Below the pieces are notes generated by a model. That model made no database searches. It was not told the origin of the DNA and worked only from the letters and a program-made list of their open reading frames with translations. This document shows, piece after piece, positions 1 to 5,794 of a DNA stretch of 7,955 nt (position 1 is its first letter; the number at the start of each line of letters is the position of its first letter). Origin of the DNA: DASTCC01 sp035711465 (GTDB lineage: Bacteria; Acidobacteriota; Vicinamibacteria; Vicinamibacterales; SCN-69-37); contig DASTCC010000439.1 of the NCBI GenBank assembly GCA_035711465.1, positions 1 through 7,955 on the forward strand, in the 5' to 3' direction. Both the position numbers and the translations under genes were made by a program.

Positions 1-885
1 GGCGTTGGCGCGGCTCGGATCGCTTGCGACGATCAGATCCGGTTCGACGCCGACGCTGGTCAACGGGCGCGCCGCCGTGTCGCAGGCGATCACGATTGCA
101 CGGTCTTTCACGACCGCGAGGTCGTGGATGTTGCGATCGAGCGACGGGCCCGCGGCGACGACGACGGCCGGCATGCCCGGAAAGAGTCCAGCCAGGGCCG
201 CGGCGTTGCCCTCGCGGGCGATGCGCGGAGCGTTGCCCAGCGTCTGGAGCAGGTAGCGGGCCGCCAAGGCCCGGCGCGCCTGCGCGTTCGCGTCGGACTC
301 GAAGGTGACCTGCCGCAGCGCCTGCCGTGCCCGCGCCACGTCGTCGGGGCGATGCTGCAGCAGCCAGGGATGGACGATTACCGGCGCCTGCGCCAGGCTG
401 CCGTAGCGCTTGCCGAGCAGGGCCGCACCGGCGTACGCCGGCCCGGTGAGCGCCAGGAGCCGCGACGCGGCGATGCGATCGGACCAGTCGCGCCGCGACA
501 GCCAGGCAACCGCGGCCGCCGCATCAGGCTCCAGGACCACGGCGCACGCCGACGGCGACTGCATCTCGATCGCTTCGAGGATGGCGCCGTTGCCCGCGCC
601 GATCACGATTACAACTTCGGCATCGGGATGCGCGCCGGCGGCGAGCAGCACGTTCGCTTCGTCGAGCGTCTCGTTCGCCTCGGACCAGCGGGCGTCCACG
701 AACGTGGCCCACGGCGGCGCGCTGCCATGCGTCCGCGTCCACGCGTCCACGTTGCGGGCGAGGGTCGCTTCGTCGGGCGCCTGCGGCCGCCAGCGGCCGG
801 ACGCTCCGCCGACACCGGCCGGTCTGCCGACCGGGGCCGTGCAGAAAAGGTTGGAAAACCCGGATAGTCCAGGCGGCTGCGGCAT
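1..885 (-). CDS. Maf / DUF115 motility-associated protein, partial (flagellin glycosylation type)
   Basis: Seen: the minus frame starting at ATG 885 is open for 295 codons to the left edge, so the C-terminus is missing. Residues 91-100 read VVIVIGAGNG, followed by VVLEPD at 116-121, matching the N-terminal Rossmann-like part of Maf proteins. Residues 239-250 read PAVVVAAGPSLD, the hallmark of the DUF115 (6-hydroxymethylpterin diphosphokinase MptE-like) domain, followed by ACDTA (267-271) and VASDP (286-290). Known: bacterial proteins with this domain are motility accessory factors that transfer nonulosonic acids onto flagellin; archaeal relatives are pterin pyrophosphokinases. The position divergent from motAB supports the flagellar role. 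An in-frame TGA at 985-987 and no ATG/GTG/TTG between it and 885 make ATG 885 the earliest start. The Shine-Dalgarno is weak, and residues 1-35 are low-complexity and Pro/Gly-rich. Family assignment is firm; the glycan donor and target are inferred. Confidence 0.88.
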   Translation of the reverse strand, partial: MPQPPGLSGFSNLFCTAPVGRPAGVGGASGRWRPQAPDEATLARNVDAWTRTHGSAPPWATFVDARWSEANETLDEANVLLAAGAHPDAEVVIVIGAGNGAILEAIEMQSPSACAVVLEPDAAAAVAWLSRRDWSDRIAASRLLALTGPAYAGAALLGKRYGSLAQAPVIVHPWLLQHRPDDVARARQALRQVTFESDANAQARRALAARYLLQTLGNAPRIAREGNAAALAGLFPGMPAVVVAAGPSLDRNIHDLAVVKDRAIVIACDTAARPLTSVGVEPDLIVASDPSRANA

Positions 886-916
886 GCCGCCGGCGAATTG
901 AGCAAGAGCTATTCCC

Positions 917-968
917 GTGCTGGGTGCTGGGTGCTGGGTGCTGAGTGCTGGGTGCTGGGTGCTGGGTG
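917..968. repeat. Tandem 7-bp repeat (GTGCTGG x7) in the maf-motA divergent region
   Basis: Seven head-to-tail copies of GTGCTGG start at 917, 924, 931, 938, 945, 952 and 959. The fourth is GTGCTGA, and a partial copy (GTGC) follows at 966. The plus strand therefore carries GGG runs at 922, 929, 936, 950, 957 and 964, each separated by TGCT except where the fourth unit breaks the series. The unit is not a multiple of three and lies outside both flanking genes. It is placed 32 bp upstream of the maf start and 17 bp upstream of the candidate motA promoter. Copy number could vary by slippage, and the G runs could fold as a quadruplex; both are inference. Confidence 0.95.
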
Positions 969-984
969 CACTCCGGTCGCCCTT

Positions 985-1011
985 TCAAGCCCGGACCCGG
1001 ACGGCCGATTT
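985..1011 (+). promoter_or_regulatory. Candidate sigma-28 (FliA) promoter for motAB
   Basis: TCAA (985-988), exactly 15 nt, then GCCGATTT (1004-1011). The enterobacterial FliA consensus is TAAA-N15-GCCGATAA, so the match is 3 of 4 and 6 of 8 with ideal spacing. motA is a classic FliA-dependent late flagellar gene. Transcription would begin near 1018 and leave a leader of about 75-80 nt before motA. GCCGAT is not rare at this GC content, so the call rests on spacing and position. Confidence 0.5.
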
Positions 1012-1024
1012 CTGGAAGGTCGGG

Positions 1025-1050
1025 GCCGATCCGCGTGTGCGCGGGTCGGC
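1025..1050 (+). other. Hairpin in the presumed motA leader
   Basis: The arms GCCGATCCGCG (1025-1035) and CGCGGGTCGGC (1040-1050) pair over 11 positions with one T-G wobble, around a TGTG loop (1036-1039). A perfect 12-bp palindrome, CGGCCCGGGCCG, follows at 1053-1064. There is no T tract after either, so a simple intrinsic terminator is unlikely. They could affect stability or translation of the motA leader. In such GC-rich DNA, chance structure cannot be excluded. Confidence 0.35.
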
Positions 1051-1085
1051 ATCGGCCCGGGCCGTCATCGCGGCGGTCCTTGCTC

Positions 1086-1090
1086 GGGAG
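1086..1090 (+). promoter_or_regulatory. Ribosome binding site of motA
   Basis: GGGAG ends 5 nt before ATG 1096. It decides the start: the frame is open back to 898, but translation from there would add 66 residues through the heptamer repeat and displace the first membrane helix. An in-frame GTG at 1090 is the only close alternative, and it overlaps the site. Confidence 0.7.
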
Positions 1091-1095
1091 TGCCC

Positions 1096-1968
1096 ATGCT
1101 GGTGATCGTCGGAATGCTCGTCGTCGTGCTGTCGGTGGCCGGCGGCTATCTCTGGGAGGGCGGCCACCTGATGCTGCTCAACCAGCCCGCCGAGTTCGTG
1201 ATCATCGGCGGCGCGGCCGCGGGCACGCTGATCGTCGGCACGCCGATGGCGGTGTTGAAGGAGATGGTCACGCAGCTCAAGCACATGATGGGCGGCGGAC
1301 CGACCCGGCAGGACTTCACCGATCTGGTGGTGATGCTCTATCAGCTCTTCCGCGTCGTGCAGGCCACCGGCGTGATGGCGCTCGAGTCGCACTTCGACAA
1401 CCCGCAGCAGAGCCCGATTCTCTCGAAGTACCCGCGCTTCCTGGCGCGCAAGTCGTCGGTGTCGTTTCTCGCCGACTCGGCGCGCGTGATCATCGTCGGC
1501 GGCATCTCGCCGCACGACTTCGATCATCTGATGTACGAGGACCTCGAAGTGCGGCACAAGAACAGCCTGCTGCCGGCGAACACGCTGACCAAGGTCGGCG
1601 ACGCGCTGCCGGGCCTCGGCATCGTCGCCGCGGTGCTCGGCGTCGTCATCACGATGCAGGCGATCGACGGCCCGGTCACGGAGATCGGGCACAAGGTCGG
1701 CGCGGCGCTGGTCGGGACCTTCCTCGGCATCCTGCTTTCCTACGGCTTCGTGCAGCCGCTGGCGGCGAGCATGGAGCATCGGGTCAACGAAGAGCTGAAC
1801 ATCGAGCAGTGCATCAAGGCCGGATTGCTGGCGATGTACAAGGGCTTCCCCCCGGCGATCGCCGTCGAGTTCGCGCGCCGCGTGGTGCCTGACGATCTGC
1901 GGCCCTCGTTCGAGGAGACCGAGGCGCTCTGCCGCGGCGCGCGCTCGGAAGTCCAGGTGGCGGCCTGA
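1096..1968 (+). CDS. motA: Flagellar motor stator protein MotA
   Basis: Inner-membrane stator subunit that, as a ring around two MotB chains, couples proton flow to torque on FliG. The 290 residues match the usual length (E. coli 295). The protein resembles the E. coli-type MotA along its full length: GGYLWEGGHL (16-25), QPAEFVIIGG (30-39), the cytoplasmic VMALESHFDNP stretch (93-103), VGDALPGLGIVAAVLGVV (167-184), ALVGTFLGILLSYGF (204-218) and IAVEFARR (255-262). Four membrane segments fall near 1-20, 33-50, 168-188 and 200-222. P172, T208 and P221 correspond to E. coli P173, T209 and P222, and E97 to the FliG-contacting E98. The position of E. coli R90 is Q89 here, with R86 nearby. It is the first gene of the plus-strand cluster and is followed by motB after 2 nt. 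Confidence 0.96.
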   Translation: MLVIVGMLVVVLSVAGGYLWEGGHLMLLNQPAEFVIIGGAAAGTLIVGTPMAVLKEMVTQLKHMMGGGPTRQDFTDLVVMLYQLFRVVQATGVMALESHFDNPQQSPILSKYPRFLARKSSVSFLADSARVIIVGGISPHDFDHLMYEDLEVRHKNSLLPANTLTKVGDALPGLGIVAAVLGVVITMQAIDGPVTEIGHKVGAALVGTFLGILLSYGFVQPLAASMEHRVNEELNIEQCIKAGLLAMYKGFPPAIAVEFARRVVPDDLRPSFEETEALCRGARSEVQVAA

Positions 1969-1970
1969 TC

Positions 1971-2882
1971 ATGAAGGGCCACGGCGATCATCCCGTCATC
2001 GTCGTCCGCCGGAAGGTGCACGGCCACGCGCACCATGGCGGCGCGTGGAAAGTGGCGTACGCGGACTTCGTCACCGCGATGATGGCGTTCTTCCTGGTGA
2101 TGTGGCTGGCGGCGCAGGACAGCCGCATCCGCACCGCCGTCGCCGGGTACTTTCAGGAGCCCGGCCTGCTGCCGCATCAGCAGTCGAACGCGATCGTCGC
2201 GGCCGGGCAGGGCGGCATCGACAACGCCGGGATGCCGACGCTGATCCAGCGCAAGCCGAACGGCCTGCTCGAGGCCGAGCAGAAGGCGCTGATCACTGCA
2301 GCCGAGCACATCAAGCAGCACATGATGCAGATGCCCGGCTACGACGCGCTGCGCGATCAGGTCGAGTTCATCGTGACGTCCGAAGGGCTGCGGATCGAGC
2401 TGATCGATCAGTCCAACGCGAGCTTCTTCGACAGCGGCAGCAGCACGCTGCGCACCGAGACCGTCAACATCCTCAGGGTCATCGCCCAGGAAATCGGCAA
2501 GCTCGAAAACACCGTCGTCGTCGAGGGCCACACCGACAGCCGGCAGTACGCGCGCGCCGATCGCTATGGCAACTGGGAGCTGTCGTCGGATCGTGCCAAC
2601 GCCGCGCGCCGGGTGATGCTCGATCAGGGGTTGCGCGCGGGACAGGTACGCGCCGTCCGCGGGTTCGCCGACACCGAGCTGCGCAATCCCGCCGACGCGC
2701 TCGATCCGCGCAACCGCCGTGTGTCGATCGTCGTGCGCACGCAGGACGCGGCCAACCTGGACATGGCCGTTCGTTCGGGCGCGACGAACACCGGCACGCC
2801 GCCGCCGGCCGGGGACGCGCCCGCACCGGAGCCGGCCGCGCCGCCGCCCGCGAAAGGCGGTAACGGACAGGCGCCGTCATGA
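1971..2882 (+). CDS. motB: Flagellar motor stator protein MotB
   Basis: Single-pass partner of MotA that carries the proton-binding aspartate and anchors the stator to peptidoglycan. The 303 residues are close to E. coli MotB (308). A basic, His-rich N-terminus (six His within residues 4-22) precedes the membrane helix YADFVTAMMAFFLVMWL (30-46), whose D32 is the proton site at the same number as in E. coli. The AYADF-TAMMAFFLVMWL form is typical of proton rather than sodium (PomB) stators. The plug/linker covers about 50-130. The OmpA-like peptidoglycan-binding domain covers about 135-257, with EGHTDS (185-190), NWELSSDRANAARR (201-214) and NRRVSIVV (248-255). A Pro/Ala-rich tail follows from 275. 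AGGTGG (1955-1960) inside the end of motA may be its ribosome site. The stop overlaps the next start as ATGA, which suggests translational coupling. Confidence 0.96.
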   Translation: MKGHGDHPVIVVRRKVHGHAHHGGAWKVAYADFVTAMMAFFLVMWLAAQDSRIRTAVAGYFQEPGLLPHQQSNAIVAAGQGGIDNAGMPTLIQRKPNGLLEAEQKALITAAEHIKQHMMQMPGYDALRDQVEFIVTSEGLRIELIDQSNASFFDSGSSTLRTETVNILRVIAQEIGKLENTVVVEGHTDSRQYARADRYGNWELSSDRANAARRVMLDQGLRAGQVRAVRGFADTELRNPADALDPRNRRVSIVVRTQDAANLDMAVRSGATNTGTPPPAGDAPAPEPAAPPPAKGGNGQAPS

Positions 2883-3784
2883 TCCACGAGGTCAAGCCGC
2901 CGCTGCCGCGGGCGATCGTCCAGGGCATCCAGGACCTCGAGCCACTGCCGATCACGGCGACGCGGCTGATGAAAGTGCTCCGCCAGACCGAGGTGTCGAT
3001 GGCGGAAGTAGCGGGGATCATCGAATACGACGAAGCGGTCGCGGCCGCGGTGTTGCGCCTCGGCAGCACCGTCGAGTTCGCGAGCCGGGTGGCGCCGCTC
3101 ACCGTTCGCGAGGCGGTGCTGCGGATCGGCACCGAGCGCCTGCTCAACATCGTGCTCGGCCAGTACCTCAAGAGTCTGCGTGACGGCAACGCCAAGGGCG
3201 AGGTCGCCGAAGATCGGCTCTGGCTCCACAGCGCCGCCGCCGAGCTGGCGATCGGCGCGATCGCGCAGGAGCAGCCGAGCCTGCGTCTGCCGCCGATGGC
3301 CTCGACCGCCGCGCTCCTGCACGACATCGGCAAGCTGATCATGCGCCGCTTCCTGGCGTCCGACTACGTCGACGCCGTCGCCAACGCGACCAGGATCGGC
3401 GTCACCCGCGTCGAGGCCGAGCGTGAGCTCTACGGCACCGATCACGCCGACGTCGGCGCCGCGCTGGCGCGCAAGTGGCAGTTCCCGACGGAGATCGTCG
3501 ACGCCATCGCGCAGCATCACCGCCGCACCACCTCGGTCGCCGCGCCGCTCATCGACGCGGTGATGACCGCCAACCTGGTCGCCAAGGTGATCGGCGCGGT
3601 CGAGAGCGTCGAGACCTACAACGTGCTCTACGACGGACGGGCGGTGACGCGGCTCGGGCTCTATCGCGGCGGCTTCGATCGGGCCTGCCAGCAGACGCGG
3701 CGCTGGATGCTCGACCTGTGCCGGCGCGCGGCGCTGCCGCCGGGCCTGGGACTCACTGAACTCTCGTTCGGCCGAGCCGATTGA
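2879..3784 (+). CDS. HDOD domain protein
   Basis: Cytoplasmic signalling protein of the HDOD family, a divergent branch of the HD superfamily. The 301 residues are an HDOD domain (about 14-215) plus a C-terminal helical extension, with no receiver, GGDEF or EAL domain. Family features seen: LPITATRLMKVL (23-34), the W-x-H-S motif (W115, H117), LLHDIGK (146-152, with H148-D149), the E-x(6)-DHADVG stretch (H189) and an HH pair at 213-214. Many HDOD proteins have lost HD phosphohydrolase activity; here the His and HD positions remain, so activity is open. Members occur in many chemotaxis and motility loci and are usually considered regulatory or scaffold proteins. It starts within the motB stop codon (4-nt overlap), so it is probably co-expressed with the stator. 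Family is sure; molecular role is not. Confidence 0.9.
   Translation: MIHEVKPPLPRAIVQGIQDLEPLPITATRLMKVLRQTEVSMAEVAGIIEYDEAVAAAVLRLGSTVEFASRVAPLTVREAVLRIGTERLLNIVLGQYLKSLRDGNAKGEVAEDRLWLHSAAAELAIGAIAQEQPSLRLPPMASTAALLHDIGKLIMRRFLASDYVDAVANATRIGVTRVEAERELYGTDHADVGAALARKWQFPTEIVDAIAQHHRRTTSVAAPLIDAVMTANLVAKVIGAVESVETYNVLYDGRAVTRLGLYRGGFDRACQQTRRWMLDLCRRAALPPGLGLTELSFGRAD
3757..3783 (+). promoter_or_regulatory. Candidate internal sigma-28 (FliA) promoter for cheY
   Basis: TGAA (3757-3760), exactly 15 nt, then GCCGATTG (3776-3783), the same layout as the motA candidate. It matches TAAA-N15-GCCGATAA at 3 of 4 and 6 of 8. It lies in the last codons of the HDOD gene, and transcription would start near 3790, just ahead of the cheY ribosome site. 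The -10 element also forms the left arm of the inverted repeat GCCGAT-TG-ATCGGC (3776-3789). Confidence 0.42.
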
Positions 3785-3799
3785 TCGGCGAAGAGGTTC

Positions 3800-3805
3800 G
3801 GAGGG
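3800..3805 (+). promoter_or_regulatory. Ribosome binding site fixing the cheY start
   Basis: GGAGGG, a near-perfect Shine-Dalgarno, ends 5 nt before ATG 3811. It rules out the in-frame TTG at 3781, which would add ten residues ahead of the first beta strand of the receiver. Confidence 0.85.
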
Positions 3806-3810
3806 CACGA

Positions 3811-4191
3811 ATGCGTTTTCTCGTCGTCGACGACTCGAGCACGATGCGCCGAATCATCGTCAACACGCTCGGCCGGATCGGCTATCCGGACTGTCTCGAG
3901 GCCGGCAACGGCCGCGAGGGCCTGGAGAAACTCGCCGGCGGCGCCGTGGACGTCGTCATCACCGACTGGAACATGCCGGAGATGAACGGCCTGGATTTCG
4001 TCCGTGCCATTCGAGCCAACGCCGCGACCCGCACGCTGCCGGTCCTGATGGTCACCACCAACGCGGCCCAGGACGACATCGTCGAGGCCCTCAAGGCCGG
4101 CGTCACCAACTACGTCGTCAAGCCGTTCACGCCGGACGTCATCAAGGAAAAGATTCAGGCCGTCGCCGGCAGGCAGCCGGCCGGGGTGTGA
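3811..4191 (+). CDS. cheY: Chemotaxis response regulator CheY
   Basis: Stand-alone receiver that, once phosphorylated by CheA, binds the FliM/FliN switch and alters flagellar rotation. The 126 residues are one receiver domain closely resembling E. coli CheY. They include FLVVDDSSTMRRI (3-15, acidic pair D7/D8), TDWNMPEMNGLDF (51-63, phosphoacceptor D52, matching D57), LPVLMVTT (76-83, T82 matching T87) and NYVVKPFT (100-107, Y101 and K104 matching Y106 and K109). The W after the phosphorylated Asp (W53) and the switch Tyr mark it as true CheY rather than a generic receiver. The CheX gene begins 4 nt after its stop, giving response regulator and phosphatase as a pair. It may be made both from motA read-through and from its own promoter. 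Confidence 0.95.
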   Translation: MRFLVVDDSSTMRRIIVNTLGRIGYPDCLEAGNGREGLEKLAGGAVDVVITDWNMPEMNGLDFVRAIRANAATRTLPVLMVTTNAAQDDIVEALKAGVTNYVVKPFTPDVIKEKIQAVAGRQPAGV

Positions 4192-4195
4192 TCCC

Positions 4196-4666
4196 GTGCC
4201 GGTGCCGGATCTCATGCTCGAGCATCTGCACGACGCCATCCGCGACGTGTTCAAGGCGATGGTGTTTCGGGACGTCCAGACGCTGCCGGCGCGAGCCGAG
4301 CGTCCGGCGCCGGCGGACGGACCGTGCGTCGTCGCCACGGTGGCGTTCGCCGGGTCGCGGTCGGGTGTCGTCCTGTTCACCAGCAGTGCTGACACCGCGC
4401 GCGGCATCGTCGGATCGATGCTGAACATTCCGAAGCACGACGTGAACGGCGAAGTCGCCGACGGCATCGGCGAAATTGCCAATCTGATCGCCGGGTCGTT
4501 CCGCACCAGGATGGCGCAAAGCGGGCCGCCCTGGGCGATCTCGGTGCCGACGGTGATCATCGGATCCGCGCTCGAGACCAGATTCGTCGCCAACGTCAGC
4601 CGTGCCAGCGTGCCGATCGAGATGCAGGGCGAGCGCGCCTACGTCGATCTGGTGTTGAACAGGTAG
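4196..4666 (+). CDS. cheX: CheX-type CheY-P phosphatase
   Basis: Cytoplasmic phosphatase that removes phosphate from CheY-P and ends the signal. The 156 residues form one CheX domain. The family signature is read in GIGEIANLIAG (90-100): E93 and N96 form the E-x-x-N pair which, in CheX/CheC proteins, inserts into the CheY active site to position the water. Upstream, VVATVAFAG (45-53) and GVVLFTSSADTARGIVGSML (57-76) match the first half of the fold. The start is GTG 4196, 4 nt after the cheY stop, with the G-rich cheY end as a possible ribosome site; ATG 4214 (residue 7) is an alternative and leaves the domain whole. With one E-x-x-N helix it resembles CheX, which works as a dimer, rather than CheC, which has two such motifs. 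Confidence 0.87.
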   Translation: MPVPDLMLEHLHDAIRDVFKAMVFRDVQTLPARAERPAPADGPCVVATVAFAGSRSGVVLFTSSADTARGIVGSMLNIPKHDVNGEVADGIGEIANLIAGSFRTRMAQSGPPWAISVPTVIIGSALETRFVANVSRASVPIEMQGERAYVDLVLNR

Positions 4667-4675
4667 CCGTCAGCC

Positions 4676-4701
4676 GGCCGCCGCGCCTGACGCGCGCGGC
4701 C
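4676..4701 (+). other. GC-rich hairpin between cheX and the receiver-CheX gene
   Basis: GGCCGC-C-GCGC (4676-4686, one bulged C) pairs with GCGCGCGGCC (4692-4701) around a CTGAC loop. It ends 2 nt before the ribosome site GGAAAG (4704-4709) of the next gene and has no T tract. It might set relative expression of the downstream gene, or it may be chance in this composition. Confidence 0.3.
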
Positions 4702-4716
4702 GCGGAAAGTCGATCG

Positions 4717-5625
4717 ATGCGCGTTCTGGTTTGTGACGACAACGCCGCCACGCGATTCGTGATCCGCCAGCTGCTCAGCCGCGCCTTCGCGTGCGAGATC
4801 GTCGAGTGCACCGATGGATCCGAGGCGCTGCAGGCGCTCGACCGCGAGCCGTTCGAGCTGCTGGTCCTCGACCTCGACATGCCGATCGTCTCCGGCGACG
4901 AAGTCCTGAAACACGTACGCCGGCAGCCGGCGCTGCGCCACCTGCCGGTGGTGATGTTGTCCAAGGAGCGGCGCGAGACGGTGATCACGCAGCTCATCGA
5001 ACTGGGCGTGTCGGCCTACGTCCTGAAACCACCAACGGCCCGGCTGGTCGCCCTGGTCGCGCGCATCCGCCAGGCCGGCAGGTCGTCTCGTGCCGGCGCG
5101 GCCGACGATGCGCCGGTGTCGGCGCTCCGCGATCTACTCTTCACCGCCGTCACCGACGTGATCGAGACGATGACCGGCGACGAGGTCGAGGCGAGCGGCG
5201 AGGCGTCGGGCGGCGAGGGGTTCATCGCAGCGGTCGACCTCCCGTCGAAGCGTCCGCTGGTGGTCGCTCTGCACTGTCCGCGCCCGACGGCGCTGGCGCT
5301 CAGCGCCCGCCTCCGCTCGGTCGCGCCGGCCGACGTCGACGAGGCCGATTGCCTGCTGACCCTTGGCAAGATCGCGGCGCTCATCGGCGGCCGGCTCCAT
5401 TCGGCGCTGTCGGGCGCCACCGAATCGACCGTCGGTTTCGAACCGCGCGCGCTCTCGGCGGGGCGGCTCGTGATCGAGACGCTGCCGGCCGAGACGGGGC
5501 TGCTGCTGCCGTGCGTCACTGGGGCGGGGTTGCCATTGTTTCTCTCGCTCCGGGCGGCAGGCGCTGCCGACCCGCTGGCCGCAGCAACCGCGCCGATGCG
5601 GCTTCCGGAGCTTCCGGTCTTCTGA
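4717..5625 (+). CDS. Receiver domain fused to a degenerate CheX-like domain
   Basis: The 302 residues contain two domains. The receiver (1-122) keeps what phosphorylation needs: D7/D8, D52 in LDLDMP (51-56), S82 in place of the usual Thr, and K104 in LKPP. After a short linker (123-133), residues 134-280 follow the plan of the CheX protein just upstream: LRDLLFTAVTDVIETM (137-152), FIAAVDLPSKRPLVVALHC (169-187), then TLGKIAALIGGRL (215-227). Against the CheX motif GIGEIANLIAG, the catalytic E is K218 and the N is A221. The fold therefore seems kept but the phosphatase chemistry lost. A Pro/Ala-rich tail ends the protein. It starts at ATG 4717 with GGAAAG 7 nt upstream. Inferred role: a phosphorylation-controlled binding partner of CheX, CheY or the motor. 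The receiver call is sure; the second domain rests on my by-eye alignment. Confidence 0.82.
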   Translation: MRVLVCDDNAATRFVIRQLLSRAFACEIVECTDGSEALQALDREPFELLVLDLDMPIVSGDEVLKHVRRQPALRHLPVVMLSKERRETVITQLIELGVSAYVLKPPTARLVALVARIRQAGRSSRAGAADDAPVSALRDLLFTAVTDVIETMTGDEVEASGEASGGEGFIAAVDLPSKRPLVVALHCPRPTALALSARLRSVAPADVDEADCLLTLGKIAALIGGRLHSALSGATESTVGFEPRALSAGRLVIETLPAETGLLLPCVTGAGLPLFLSLRAAGAADPLAAATAPMRLPELPVF

Positions 5626-5794
5626 CGTGCAGAAAAATGCGCCGCGGTGCCGCGAGTGCACCATACCGTCGTATCGTCCGGCGCGGCTGCCGCCGATTGA
5701 TCAGATGAGAATTCACGCACGATGGCGCGCGCTGACTTGTCATGACACGAACGGACACTGACGTCCCTCCCGATCGCCAGTGGCGCAGGGCGGC
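5626..5794. other. Intergenic gap before the hybrid kinase, with a palindrome
   Basis: This 169-nt stretch is the largest gap inside the plus-strand series and is less GC-rich than the genes, so it probably holds the kinase promoter. It contains the perfect 10-bp palindrome TGTCATGACA (5738-5747), about 50 nt before the kinase start, which could be an operator. GTGCA (5627-5631) and TGCAC (5657-5661) could pair around a small GC hairpin as a weak stem after the previous gene, but no T tract follows. No convincing -35/-10 pair was found. Confidence 0.3.

Noticed and set aside
124..867. Plus-strand 247-codon open frame
   Set aside because: Its product is Arg/Gly-rich with no recognisable domain, whereas the opposite strand encodes a clear Maf protein with the AAGPSLD motif over the same bases.
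983..988. Minus-strand TTGAAA as a -35 box for maf
   Set aside because: No acceptable -10 hexamer lies 16-18 nt further on; that place is inside the heptamer repeat.
898..1095. N-terminal extension of MotA to an upstream start at 898
   Set aside because: It would translate the heptamer repeat and put 66 non-family residues before the first membrane helix; ATG 1096 has a proper ribosome site and gives the family length.
2624..3808. Minus-strand 394-codon open frame
   Set aside because: Shadow of motB and the HDOD gene; composition is Arg/Asp/His-rich as expected for an antisense frame in GC-rich DNA, with no domain.
4716..5625. Reading the second domain of the receiver fusion as a working CheC/CheX phosphatase
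   Set aside because: The E and N of the catalytic pair are replaced by K218 and A221, and no other E-x-x-N helix is visible in the domain.
5627..5661. Possible terminator after the receiver-CheX gene
   Set aside because: The stem GTGCA/TGCAC is short, its interior pairs poorly and no T tract follows.
5672..5699. Third sigma-28-like element (GCCGATTG at 5692-5699) ahead of the hybrid kinase
   Set aside because: At the required 15-nt spacing the -35 position reads ATCG, with no match to TAAA; shifting by one gives only TATC. GCCGAT alone is common here.
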